A stretch of 39,785 nucleotides of DNA from Sulfurovum sp. (GCA_027068485.1 JAMOSB010000025.1:1-39785); one strand, 5' to 3'; positions 26,292-34,343 are shown, numbered from the stretch's first letter. Made by a program: numbers and translations. Notes: a model not told the origin generated them from the letters alone.

Positions 26292-27158
26292 ATGCGATAC
26301 ACCACCCTCCCCCTCGTGGGACTCTCACTACTACTGCTGATCGGGTGCAAACCCAACCCACACCCAAGCCACCCTGACTACAGTGTCAAGAAACCCAAAG
26401 TACGCTACACCCCAAGCAAACAGAGCCTCAAGACGATGGTCAAAGCACTCAAGGGCAAGCCCTATGTCTGGGCAGAAGAGGGACCCAACTACTTCGACTG
26501 CTCTGGCTACACCTACTATATGTATGGGAGTATGGGGATAGAGATCCCCCGTGTCGCACGCGATCAGGCAAAATCGGGAGAGCTTGTCGATCCTAGTCAA
26601 CTTCAGTATGGTGACCTCATCTTCTTTGATACAAGCAAAAACCTCAATGGTAAGATCGGACATGTAGGGATGTATATGGGGGATGGGTGGTTTACCCATG
26701 CGAGTACTACGAAGTATGAGATCGTCTACTCCAATCTCAACACCTCCACCTACTACAAAAAGCGAATGCGGGTCTGTCGACGCTACCTTCCTATGGGTTC
26801 AGACACCTCTGTCACTTCACTTCAGACATGGGAGTCCAAGCCTATCCCCGTTCCCGTGGTCAAGAAGCACCCCTCACGCCCTCTTGTGGCACTCTCCAAG
26901 CCTAGCACACCCACGCAAAGAGCAGGGGCATTCTATGTGCAGATTGGCTCCTTTGTGGGAGAGCCTAGTCGTGCCTTACGCTACAAGATCAAACGCAACG
27001 GCTACCGCTATAAAACCCTCGCCTTTAGAAAGGGAGATGGGACAAAGATCTCTAAGCTTCTCATTGGTCCCTATATGAACCGTACCGTTGCCCAGAATGC
27101 CCTAGGGAGTATCCGCACGACTCTTGAACCCTCCGCCTTTATCGCAGAGATACGCTAG
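26292..27158 (+). CDS. NlpC/P60 lipoprotein with SPOR domain
   Basis: Probable cell-wall endopeptidase of 288 residues. Lipobox LLIGC with Cys19 makes it a lipoprotein. Residues about 44-165 are an NlpC/P60 domain with catalytic Cys70 in YFDCSGY and His124 in KIGHVGMY; His136 in WFTHAS is also conserved. A Pro/Ser-rich linker joins it to a SPOR domain (about 212-286, starting FYVQIGSFVGEP) that binds denuded glycan strands at division sites. Together they predict a peptidoglycan hydrolase directed to septal wall. AGGAGATACCCCT precedes the ATG and overlaps the queA stop. Its TAG stop overlaps the GTG of the next gene. Confidence 0.9.
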   Translation: MRYTTLPLVGLSLLLLIGCKPNPHPSHPDYSVKKPKVRYTPSKQSLKTMVKALKGKPYVWAEEGPNYFDCSGYTYYMYGSMGIEIPRVARDQAKSGELVDPSQLQYGDLIFFDTSKNLNGKIGHVGMYMGDGWFTHASTTKYEIVYSNLNTSTYYKKRMRVCRRYLPMGSDTSVTSLQTWESKPIPVPVVKKHPSRPLVALSKPSTPTQRAGAFYVQIGSFVGEPSRALRYKIKRNGYRYKTLAFRKGDGTKISKLLIGPYMNRTVAQNALGSIRTTLEPSAFIAEIR

Positions 27159-27559
27159 TGGCAAAGCTCTCACCCAATGCCCCCTGCCCCTGTCATAGTG
27201 GGCAGAAGTACAAAAAGTGTTGCCAACGCTACCACAAGGGAGCCAATGCCTCCACACCACTGCTCTTGATGCGGTCACGCTATAGTGCTTACGCACTGGG
27301 GTTGAGTGGCTATATCATCAAGACCACCCACCCCGACAACCCAGACTACACCACCGATACCAAGGCGTGGGCGGAGTCTATAGCACTATTTACTCAAGAA
27401 AGTCACTTTTTGGGGTTGAAGATTTTGGAAGTAGCAGAGGGGGAGAAGGAGGGGTTTGTCACTTTTGAAGCGACACTCTCCTCAGGACTCCTTCATGAGA
27501 AGAGCCGATTTATCCGACACGCAACTGCATGGCTCTATGTCGATGGGGTTATTGACTGA
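27158..27559 (+). CDS. YchJ/UPF0225 family protein with SEC-C zinc motif
   Basis: A 133-residue protein starting with a SEC-C metal-binding motif, CPCHSGQKYKKCC (Cys10, Cys12, Cys21, Cys22), followed by YHKG and the YchJ-type core LLMRSRYSAYALG and IIKTTHPDN. The second half, with SHFLGLKIL and GFVTFEA, follows the nuclear-transport-factor-2-like fold expected for this family. The start is a GTG overlapping the preceding stop by one base; no other start keeps the zinc motif. The biochemical role of the family is not well defined. Its 3' end overlaps that of the convergent kinase-like gene by 11 bases. Confidence 0.88.
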   Translation: MAKLSPNAPCPCHSGQKYKKCCQRYHKGANASTPLLLMRSRYSAYALGLSGYIIKTTHPDNPDYTTDTKAWAESIALFTQESHFLGLKILEVAEGEKEGFVTFEATLSSGLLHEKSRFIRHATAWLYVDGVID

Positions 27560-29621
27560 TATACCCGCGTATTGCGACCTCTAGCTCATTGAGTGCAGTG
27601 GTGTAGCTCTTGGTGTAGTGTGGGAGGGTGATATACTCCCCACCTACAATCGCCTTATGGATCATCACCATCACCTCATGCATACGATCTGCCCCAATCG
27701 TCCCCGTAAGCCCCTTCATATCCAAGCAGAGCTTCTCCAACGCATCAAACTGCTCTGCTCTCACCAACTTCTCAAACTCTCGTCCACTCTTCCCATAGGC
27801 ATCCAAAAACTCTTTGAGTATCTCGATATAGAAGGCTCGATTGTTATTGGTGTTATCCACTCCGCGTTTGGTATCGAGTATCTCTTTTGCCTCAAGAGGG
27901 AGTACCTCCCCCTCCCCTTTGACTTGTGTAAAGCCATCGGAAAAGAGTTCAAAGACCGTGTAGAGCTTCCCAATATTGAGTGGTTTGCACAAGAAGGCAT
28001 TCATCCCCGCATCAAAGACCTTCTGCCGTTCACTCTCAAGTGCGAGTGCTGTAAAGGCGACGATAGGAAGCTGATCGAACTTTGCCTCTCTACGGATCTT
28101 CTTGGTCGCAACAAACCCATCCATAATAGGCATATTGATATCCATCAAAACAAAATCATACGCTTGTGTCGCTTTGCTTAAGATCTGTACCGCCTCTTGT
28201 CCATTGTTGGCTACAGTGATCTTCACCCCTGAGTGCTTTAAGACATTGAGCAGTACCTTTTGGTTGACGATATTATCCTCCGTAATCAACAACCGCATCC
28301 CTGCAAAGAGATTAAAACTCTCTTGGGTAATCCCCTTGGTCTCTTGTATCTCCCCATGATAGACCTTAACGAACGTTTCGGTATTGTGTGGGGTTTGGGA
28401 GGTAGACGAGAGAGGCTTCTCCCCTCTAAAGTAGAGATCAGTCGTCAGCTCAAAGATCCGCTCTTGGTTGAGAGGCTTAAGGAGTCGTCTATCAACAACC
28501 TCATGGAGTGGTGCCTCCTCTCGCATCCCAAGCTGAGAGTTGAGGACGATGAGTTTAAAGAGCTTTTTGGCTTTGATCTCAGAGAAGGTGACGATCAGAT
28601 CCCATGTCATCAACCCCTCATTGAGCAAGACGATATCATAGGGGCTAAAGTCTGTCTCAAGCTCCAAAAACTTCTCCTCTCGCACCACATCTACACTATA
28701 ACCAAAGTACAAGAAGAGCTTCTTAATCGCCTGAGCCGCACTATCACTACGATCAACGATGAGGACTCTCTTGGCACCTTGGAGCTTCTTAGGGAGGCGG
28801 TATTTGCGTTGGTTTTGACCATCACCCACCTCAAAAGGTAAGGAGAACTCAAACGAAGTCCCCTGCCCTACAACACTCTGCACACTAATCTCTCCCCCCA
28901 TAATCTCAATATGCTCTTTGACAACATAGAGACCAATCCCCTCATAAGATTTGGACTCTTCATTGTAGACAGGGGTAAAGAGCTGACTAAGTGCCAAAGC
29001 ACTCACGCCACTACTCGTATCACTGAGTCTAAAGCGTAACTTCATCTGATCAGAGGTAGCTTGATAGGTGGAGATTGAGAGTTTTACCTCCCCTTGTGTC
29101 GTCTGGTCAAGAGCATACTCCAAGAGTCCATTGAGGATCTTCTCTAGCTTGAGCGAATCCCCTACCAATAGACGCGGAACACTATGATCGATATCAAACA
29201 CCAGCTCAACTTTACTCCCTTTAAAGGTCGAAGAGATCTGCCCTGAGACCTCATTGAGTACATTGTTGAAGTTAAACGCTTCATTGACAATCTCTATCTT
29301 CTTAGATTTGAGTCGTAAGAAGTCGATCAGGGTACTAGAGGCGTTGAAGAGTCGCTCTCTACGGAGACTATCCTCCTCGGTGAGCTGACACGAAGTAGCA
29401 GAAGAGATTTGAAACTTCTCCTCTACAATCGAGTGCATATTCTCCCCAATATCCGCAAGGAAAAGTGCCTGTTTCGCCTCTACATCACGCTGTTGCTGAA
29501 GTACCTCTTGATGCTTCTTCTCTAGCATCTTCATCTTGCGTGAGTAGAATACCAGCATGATAAGCCCCACCAACCCCAAGGCAAAGAGGGCTATCCAAAT
29601 CCCAAAGCTATCTATCTCCAT
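27549..29621 (-). CDS. Degenerate membrane hybrid histidine-kinase-like protein
   Basis: A 690-residue protein with a hybrid sensor-kinase layout. A single N-terminal membrane helix lies at about 7-25, then a short coiled coil and a DHp-like region (51-115) without a recognisable SHE-R-TP box; the only His there is His63. The ATPase-like domain (about 116-265) has Tyr169 in place of the N-box Asn and DTSSG (201-205) for DxGxG, but keeps GIGLYVVK. The first receiver (about 284-395) has Asn334 for the phosphoacceptor Asp. The second (about 441-555) is canonical, with Asp494 in VLMDINMPIMDG and Lys546. The HPt-like end (575-690) has Leu633 where His is expected. AAGGAG precedes the ATG. Confidence 0.82.
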   Translation of the reverse strand: MEIDSFGIWIALFALGLVGLIMLVFYSRKMKMLEKKHQEVLQQQRDVEAKQALFLADIGENMHSIVEEKFQISSATSCQLTEEDSLRRERLFNASSTLIDFLRLKSKKIEIVNEAFNFNNVLNEVSGQISSTFKGSKVELVFDIDHSVPRLLVGDSLKLEKILNGLLEYALDQTTQGEVKLSISTYQATSDQMKLRFRLSDTSSGVSALALSQLFTPVYNEESKSYEGIGLYVVKEHIEIMGGEISVQSVVGQGTSFEFSLPFEVGDGQNQRKYRLPKKLQGAKRVLIVDRSDSAAQAIKKLFLYFGYSVDVVREEKFLELETDFSPYDIVLLNEGLMTWDLIVTFSEIKAKKLFKLIVLNSQLGMREEAPLHEVVDRRLLKPLNQERIFELTTDLYFRGEKPLSSTSQTPHNTETFVKVYHGEIQETKGITQESFNLFAGMRLLITEDNIVNQKVLLNVLKHSGVKITVANNGQEAVQILSKATQAYDFVLMDINMPIMDGFVATKKIRREAKFDQLPIVAFTALALESERQKVFDAGMNAFLCKPLNIGKLYTVFELFSDGFTQVKGEGEVLPLEAKEILDTKRGVDNTNNNRAFYIEILKEFLDAYGKSGREFEKLVRAEQFDALEKLCLDMKGLTGTIGADRMHEVMVMIHKAIVGGEYITLPHYTKSYTTALNELEVAIRGYISQ

Positions 29622-29674
29622 TCACATCTCCTTAATCAATCACCCCCCTCAAAAAGAGCAAGGCATAATCTAAA

Positions 29675-29690
29675 AGCATACTATAATGCT
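29675..29690. promoter_or_regulatory. Inverted repeat over a bidirectional promoter-like element
   Basis: AGCAT-ACTATA-ATGCT is an inverted repeat containing TATAAT on the plus strand (29682-29687) and TATAGT on the minus strand. It lies between the divergent kinase-like gene and the lipoprotein gene and could hold promoters in both directions. The arms are short. Confidence 0.4.
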
Positions 29691-29746
29691 CCTTAAAACT
29701 ATTGACGCTAGGAGAGGTAAAGGAGATTTTTCACTCTCTCCTCTAG

Positions 29747-29794
29747 TAACCATTAAGGTTAAGGTGATTCCTCCTATAATAGTCCTACTAGGAG
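29747..29794 (+). promoter_or_regulatory. Promoter of the helical lipoprotein gene with two inverted repeats
   Basis: A perfect TATAAT (29775-29780) lies inside an inverted repeat CTCCTA (29771-29776) / TAGGAG (29789-29794). A second repeat TAACC-ATTAA-GGTTA (29747-29761) occupies the -35 region. The downstream gene starts at 29810. The TAGGAG arm is also purine-rich like a ribosome-binding site, but a separate GGGGAG lies nearer the start codon. Confidence 0.5.
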
Positions 29795-29809
29795 ATGAAA
29801 GGGGAGTAG

Positions 29810-30784
29810 ATGAGGCGTATGGTATTGGGTCTTGGAGGGTTGTTGCTCATGACAGGGTGTGTGGGGACGACGACGGAGATAGCGACCTTTGGGGAGTCAA
29901 CACACGCCCTCACAGGGAAGATCGATCGTGTTATCGATAGCTACAACACCACCGCACTAGAGCGAGAGTTTACCGATCTTGCCTCTCTCTACTCAGACTC
30001 CCACACCAAAGATCTCACACGCGAAGCACTCTTGGAGATACGCAAGCCCATCACCCCCAAACAGAAGAAGAACTTCGCACTCTATCGAGCCAATCAAGCT
30101 CTAGGGGAGTATGCTCAGGCGTTGCGTGCCTTGTCGGTGGCGGGTTCGCAGGGGGAGTTGGATATGGCAATGGCTGATCTCTACGGCTCTATGAAAGACC
30201 TCAACAGCCACTACAAGACACTCAAAAAGAGCAAAACCCCACTCTTTGAGCCAGAGGATTTTGCCCTCTCGACCAAATTGGTTACCGCATTGGGAAGCCT
30301 CCTACTTCAAGAGCGACGCAATACGATGATCAAGCATATCGTCATCGAAGCAGATCCTAAAATCGCGACTATCTGTAAGGAGATCACACGACAACTACAT
30401 ACAAGTGGGATAGGCGAAGGGATCGCAGTAGCCAAGCAGTATATCTTCACTGAGGAGCTGATAGACTACCGCTCTCACACAGAGTCAACACTCGATTGGC
30501 GACGCGACAAGATCAAAAGACTCTATCAGCTACGCCGAGAGATCGCTACCTCTACCCTACTCATCCAAGAGGCTCAAAAAGCGATCAAGACGATCCAAGA
30601 GACCCACCATCTCCTCGCCAAGGAGCTTCAAGCCAATCGCTTCACAAGCCACGCAATCACCCAAGCAATGAGACGACTCAAAACACTCAACAAACACTAC
30701 AATAATTTCGAAAAGCTCCTCTTGGAGTGTAAGAAGATATCCCAAAACAAAGAGGGGGTCGTAAGTTGTAATGACCCAGTATAA
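29810..30784 (+). CDS. Helical lipoprotein, unknown function
   Basis: A 324-residue lipoprotein: short signal peptide MRRMVLGLGGLLLMTGC with Cys17. The mature part is almost entirely helical, rich in Lys, Glu, Leu and Thr, with long coiled-coil-like stretches near the C-terminus (TLLIQEAQKAIKTIQETHHL, then LQANRFTSHAITQAMRRLKT). Near residue 185 IATICKEITRQL holds one of few cysteines. GGGGAGTAG precedes the ATG. It is followed 23 bases later by a small helical protein on the same strand. I do not recognise a family; a periplasmic scaffold or adhesion role is speculation. Confidence 0.75.
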   Translation: MRRMVLGLGGLLLMTGCVGTTTEIATFGESTHALTGKIDRVIDSYNTTALEREFTDLASLYSDSHTKDLTREALLEIRKPITPKQKKNFALYRANQALGEYAQALRALSVAGSQGELDMAMADLYGSMKDLNSHYKTLKKSKTPLFEPEDFALSTKLVTALGSLLLQERRNTMIKHIVIEADPKIATICKEITRQLHTSGIGEGIAVAKQYIFTEELIDYRSHTESTLDWRRDKIKRLYQLRREIATSTLLIQEAQKAIKTIQETHHLLAKELQANRFTSHAITQAMRRLKTLNKHYNNFEKLLLECKKISQNKEGVVSCNDPV

Positions 30785-30807
30785 CCTACCCCAAAAGGAG
30801 CCATACC

Positions 30808-31143
30808 ATGACCAATGAAACCATTCGTAGACATCTTGTCGATGCCATCCAAGAACTCACCAGACTACTAGAGGTGTGTGAAGAGAGCAACCAACGCTTT
30901 GCAATCAGGATCAAAATCCGTGAACTCTTTCACAAGCTTGACCGTGTCATCATCGCCTCACTCAATGCCCAATCCCCCCAGTTTGCTGAGGCGATCACTG
31001 CACTCAAGGCACTCACCAAAGAGGCAAAAAAAGCCAGAACCAACCTCAACCGTGTCGCCTCCACCCTCAAAAAAGCCACCAAGGCTCTTGGAAAAGTCGA
31101 AAAGCTCATCAAAGGAGTCGCAGGAGTATTGGCTATCTTGTAG
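30808..31143 (+). CDS. Small basic helical protein, unknown function
   Basis: A 111-residue protein, probably all-helical. The N-terminal half has a leucine heptad pattern (IQELTRLLEVCEESNQRFAIR), the middle is Ala/Lys-rich (ALKALTKEAKKARTNLNRVA) and the end is amphipathic with a hydrophobic tip (VEKLIKGVAGVLAIL). There is no signal peptide. AAAAGGAG lies at normal distance before the ATG. It follows the helical lipoprotein by 23 bases and is likely in the same transcript, so the two may be partners. The hydrophobic C-terminus could touch the membrane. No family is recognised. Confidence 0.7.
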   Translation: MTNETIRRHLVDAIQELTRLLEVCEESNQRFAIRIKIRELFHKLDRVIIASLNAQSPQFAEAITALKALTKEAKKARTNLNRVASTLKKATKALGKVEKLIKGVAGVLAIL

Positions 31144-31276
31144 TCCATCCTCTATACTTAGTCGGGTGATGAGCTATTTGCCTCCTTACCTTTTGTAATA
31201 CCTGCTGATCCGAGGATAAAGCTCCCAAGATAGAGTCTACACAAGGTTTTTAGCTGGAGTTGGATAGAATTGTTCT

Positions 31277-31666
31277 ATGAAATTAGCCAGTATAGATGTA
31301 GGACTCAAACGCATTGGGGTGGCGATCTGCCTTGATGGGTCGATTGTCCTTCCCCAAAACGCCATTCTACGAAAAAACCGTAACCAAGCCGCACGCGATG
31401 TAAAGCAGTTTTTGGAGGAGTGGGAGATTGAGCATCTCATCGTAGGACTCCCCAAAGATGCCCGTAGTAGTGAGGAGATGGAGCGTCGTATCCGACACTT
31501 TGTCTCACTCCTTGCTCTCTCACTCCCCATCAGCTACCAAGATGAGCAGCGTAGCAGTATCGAAGCCAAAGAGCGTACCATGGGGGTCTTTCGCCACCAA
31601 AAAGATGGCAAGATCGACTCTGTAGCCGCACAGATTATCCTAGAGCGGTACCTCGCTACCCGCTAA
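31277..31666 (+). CDS. ruvX: Putative Holliday-junction resolvase RuvX/YqgF
   Basis: RNase-H-fold nuclease of 129 residues. The first strand ASIDVGLKRIGVAI carries the conserved Asp, followed by LIVGLPKDARSSEEMERRIRHF (the GLP loop), SYQDEQRSSIEAKERT with the second acidic residues, and KDGKIDSVAAQIILERYL with the C-terminal Asp. These are the YqgF signatures. By family knowledge the enzyme acts in rRNA 5' processing or Holliday-junction resolution. The ribosome-binding site is weak (GGAG about 20 bases upstream). Its stop overlaps the GH3 stop by 4 bases in a convergent arrangement. Confidence 0.92.
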   Translation: MKLASIDVGLKRIGVAICLDGSIVLPQNAILRKNRNQAARDVKQFLEEWEIEHLIVGLPKDARSSEEMERRIRHFVSLLALSLPISYQDEQRSSIEAKERTMGVFRHQKDGKIDSVAAQIILERYLATR

Positions 31667-32754
31667 AGGGTCTGCTTGAGTCTGCGGATGCGTTGGTAGG
31701 CTCGCTCTATCGTCTCACGCTTAACGGCTCCTCGCTTCACCAACTCCCTCACTGTCATTACCAGTCGCTTGGTAGTGACGATCTTCCGTGGGTCGAGTTG
31801 ATTACCAAAGAGCAAGATATCATCCCCCGCATTGATCGCAAGCTTAAGGGTGTTGCGAAGTCCATACTTCTTGGCAATCGCCCCCATCTGTAGATCATCG
31901 GTGATCACCACCCCCTCAAATCCAAGCTTTTGTCTCAAGAGTCCATTGACTGTCTTAGCCGAGAGGGTCGCGGGGTAGGTACTATCAAGCTGTTTGTTGA
32001 AGACATGGGCGACCATCACGGTATCTGCGGTGGAGTGAAGCAGGCGGTAGGGGGTGAGTTCTTGCTTCTGCCAGAGGTGGGTCACATCGACAAACCCTCT
32101 GTGCGTATCTCCTAGAGAGGAGCCATGTCCAGGGAAGTGCTTGAGTGCGGTGAGTACCCCATGGTGGTGCATCGCATCGATAAAGAGTGTCGCGTAGTGT
32201 GCGACCTGCTGAGGATCTCGCCCAAAGGAGCGTCCTAGCCCAAAGATAACATGGTTTTTGGGGTTGAGTGCGAGGTCCACTACAGGGGCGAGGTTGTAGT
32301 TTATCCCGACACGGTGAAGCTCTTTTGCCATCATACGGTAGCTACGGCGTACCACACTATCAGACATCGTTGCCACGCTCTTGGCTTTGGGGAACTGCCC
32401 ATAGAAGCCATACTTACGCTTGAGGCGTTGTACCCGTCCCCCCTCCTGATCGACTGCGATGAGGAGTTTACCATCATGGCTACACGCTTGAAGCTGTTGG
32501 GTGAGCTGGGCGAGTTGTTGTTTGGTGACGATATTTTTGGGTTGGTTTTTGTTGACAGGGTTATAGTCAAAGAGTATCACCCCACCAAGATGGTACTGCT
32601 GGATATCGCGACAGATTTGACTCCCCTTGGGGGCTATCGTCCCATGGAATCCCACCATCATCATCTCCCCTATCTTCTGAGTGAGGGGTACCTCTGCATG
32701 GAGGGTGGAGAGGAGTACCCCTACAATCCCTACGGACTTGATAAACTGTTTCAC
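31663..32754 (-). CDS. Exported glycoside hydrolase family 3 protein (NagZ-like)
   Basis: A 363-residue exported enzyme of the GH3 N-acetyl-beta-glucosaminidase type. Signal peptide residues about 1-20. Motifs: IGEMMMVGF, GGVILFDYNP, LIAVDQEGGRVQRL, LAPVVDLALNPKN, the substrate motif ALKHFPGHGSSLGDTH and the nucleophile Asp in VITDDLQMGAI. Cytoplasmic NagZ of other bacteria lacks a signal peptide, so this form may act on peptidoglycan or glycans in the periplasm. The start is a GTG behind GAAGGATAGTCTA. A minus-strand TATAAT lies upstream (plus 32783-32788). Confidence 0.88.
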   Translation of the reverse strand: MKQFIKSVGIVGVLLSTLHAEVPLTQKIGEMMMVGFHGTIAPKGSQICRDIQQYHLGGVILFDYNPVNKNQPKNIVTKQQLAQLTQQLQACSHDGKLLIAVDQEGGRVQRLKRKYGFYGQFPKAKSVATMSDSVVRRSYRMMAKELHRVGINYNLAPVVDLALNPKNHVIFGLGRSFGRDPQQVAHYATLFIDAMHHHGVLTALKHFPGHGSSLGDTHRGFVDVTHLWQKQELTPYRLLHSTADTVMVAHVFNKQLDSTYPATLSAKTVNGLLRQKLGFEGVVITDDLQMGAIAKKYGLRNTLKLAINAGDDILLFGNQLDPRKIVTTKRLVMTVRELVKRGAVKRETIERAYQRIRRLKQTL

Positions 32755-32782
32755 TAGACTATCCTTCTAAGTTGATAGTAGA

Positions 32783-32788
32783 ATTATA
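32783..32788 (-). promoter_or_regulatory. -10 box of the GH3 gene
   Basis: TATAAT on the minus strand in GGGGTATAATTCTAC, 28 bases before the GTG start codon of the GH3 gene, with no -35 consensus. Confidence 0.6.
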
Positions 32789-32828
32789 CCCCAACCTTAC
32801 TATTAGCATACGGTTAACCTAGGGTTAC

Positions 32829-32962
32829 TATAATTCTCCCATAAGAGCATCAGAAGGAACAGTAAACTCCTCCTAGATTTACTTTAGGTTTTCCTTTTTT
32901 TATAGATTTTTTCCTCCTCCTTTTAAACTTCTTGATGCTCTTTATCTTATCTTCGTTATAAT
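32829..32962 (+). promoter_or_regulatory. Two promoters with an internal terminator-like hairpin: candidate small RNA or leader
   Basis: A perfect TATAAT (32829-32834) preceded by GGTTAACCTAGGGTTAC starts a possible transcript near 32841. A hairpin AAGGAA (32854-32859)/TTCCTT (32891-32896) with an inner stem AGTAAA (32861-32866)/TTTACT (32878-32883) ends in a run of seven T's (32895-32901), as in an intrinsic terminator. A long-range stem GAGCATCA (32845-32852)/TGATGCTC (32933-32940) plus GAAG/CTTC encloses it. A second TATAAT (32957-32962) drives the thioredoxin-like gene. No protein-coding potential is apparent between the promoters. Confidence 0.5.
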
Positions 32963-32993
32963 TGTTTCAAATTAAACTCAAAGGTTTCTCACT

Positions 32994-33566
32994 ATGCAAA
33001 AACTACTCACAACACTTGTGATATTTCTGACTGTTACCCTCTCCCTTCATGCCACCCCTCTAACCCAATCAGCCGATGAGATCAAGATCACCGATATCCA
33101 TGGCAAACGCCTCACGATTGTTGGTACAGACAAGGGACTTGATATCAAAGGACTTGAGGGTAAGATTGTCTTTTTGGAGTTTTTTGGGCATCGTTGTCCC
33201 CCCTGTTTACGCTCTATCCCACACCTAATCAAGCTTCAAAAGAAGTACCAAGATAGACTCGCTATCATCGCAGTGGAAGTCCAAGGACTCACCAACGATA
33301 GACTCAAGCAGTTTGCTACCCAAAAAGGGATGAACTACACTGTTGTCTCTCAAGAGAAAGCAGGTATTCTAGTAGACTATATCGCCCAGAGAGCGGAGTG
33401 GAGTGGTGGAATCCCTTTCTTGATCGCTCTTGATGGTGGGGGAGATGTGCAGTTTGTCCAAGCGGGTATGGTACCTGAGTCCGCACTCGAAGGACTCATC
33501 AAAGAACTCACCCCAACACCTGAACAAAACAGTACAACCCCAGAGAGCAACACTACCAAAAAGTAA
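32994..33566 (+). CDS. TlpA-type periplasmic thioredoxin-like protein
   Basis: A 190-residue exported thiol-disulfide oxidoreductase. Residues about 1-20 form a signal peptide. The thioredoxin fold follows, with the active site CPPC at Cys68-Cys71 in FFGHRCPPCLRS, the strand LAIIAVEV and the cis-Pro loop GGIPFLIAL. A Thr/Pro/Asn-rich tail ends the protein. CPPC sites usually mark reducing periplasmic thioredoxins that act on cytochrome c maturation or other targets; the partner here is unknown. AAAGG lies before the ATG. It abuts the dprA stop in a tail-to-tail arrangement with no bases between. Confidence 0.88.
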   Translation: MQKLLTTLVIFLTVTLSLHATPLTQSADEIKITDIHGKRLTIVGTDKGLDIKGLEGKIVFLEFFGHRCPPCLRSIPHLIKLQKKYQDRLAIIAVEVQGLTNDRLKQFATQKGMNYTVVSQEKAGILVDYIAQRAEWSGGIPFLIALDGGGDVQFVQAGMVPESALEGLIKELTPTPEQNSTTPESNTTKK

Positions 33567-34343
33567 CTAGAGCAGTCGTACGATACCGTTGTGTATCGTC
33601 ACGATCCCCTCCAACTCCGCCTCATAGACCCGACTCCCAAACTTCGCAACCACCGCATCAAAAGTCGGTGCTGTCTGACAAAAGTAAAAAAACTCATCTC
33701 TCACCACATCAGACTCAACAGCTTGACCAAACTGTGATGCAAACTGCTCAATATCCCATATCGCTTGAGCATTACCCTCTTGGAGTAGACTACAGCTCCC
33801 TAGACTCTCGCCGAGTCGGTGCGGGAGGACATAGATCGCTTTTCCCATCTGTTGGGCATAGGCGACCGAACGCATCGAGCCACTCTTGAGATCTGCCTCG
33901 GTGACGATGAGGATATCCCCTAGAGCGACGACGAGTTCATTGCGAACCACAAAGCTCCAACTCGCAGGACGACTCCCCTCAGGAAACTGACTCAGCACCA
34001 GCCCCTGCGTCTCAATCGACTCGATGAGCTGTTTATTGACCGCGGGGTAACGGATATCCAAGCCATTGGCAACCACCGCGATGGTGTTGTCTGCTCCTGC
34101 TCCTGTATGTGCAAGGGCATCGACCCCCATCGCTGCCCCACTCACCACACAGACCCCTCGCTTGGCTAAGGCATGAGCGAGGAGACGGGTGGACTCTTGA
34201 GTATAGGGAGAGGGACGGCGTGTCCCCACGATAGAGACTTTGGGGCGGTCAAGTAGTCTCAAATCGCCTCGGTAGTAGAGAGATTTGGGGTACTTCTTCA
34301 TCGCATCGAGTGCGGGGATTGGTCTGGTTAGTGCTTGGGACAT
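33567..34343 (-). CDS. dprA: DNA-processing protein DprA (Smf)
   Basis: Single-stranded-DNA-binding protein that loads RecA during natural transformation. The 258-residue protein contains the Rossmann core SIVGTRRPSPYTQE, VVSGAAMGVDALAH, IAVVANGLDIRYPAVN, FPEGSRPASWSFVVRN and VTEADLKSGSMRSVAYAQQMG, all typical DprA motifs. The C-terminal part (about 200-258) may be a small winged-helix-like domain (FDAVVAKFG...YEAELEGIV). AAAGGAGTCCT precedes ATG 34343, which I prefer over an upstream start with an atypical extension. It is near ruvX and ilvC, as in other Campylobacterota. Confidence 0.93.
   Translation of the reverse strand: MSQALTRPIPALDAMKKYPKSLYYRGDLRLLDRPKVSIVGTRRPSPYTQESTRLLAHALAKRGVCVVSGAAMGVDALAHTGAGADNTIAVVANGLDIRYPAVNKQLIESIETQGLVLSQFPEGSRPASWSFVVRNELVVALGDILIVTEADLKSGSMRSVAYAQQMGKAIYVLPHRLGESLGSCSLLQEGNAQAIWDIEQFASQFGQAVESDVVRDEFFYFCQTAPTFDAVVAKFGSRVYEAELEGIVTIHNGIVRLL

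Noticed and set aside
32963-32969. TGTTTCA match to the HP1021 box near the thioredoxin-like promoter
   Set aside because: A 7-base degenerate motif is expected many times by chance in a window of this size, and I saw no clustering of boxes as at oriC.
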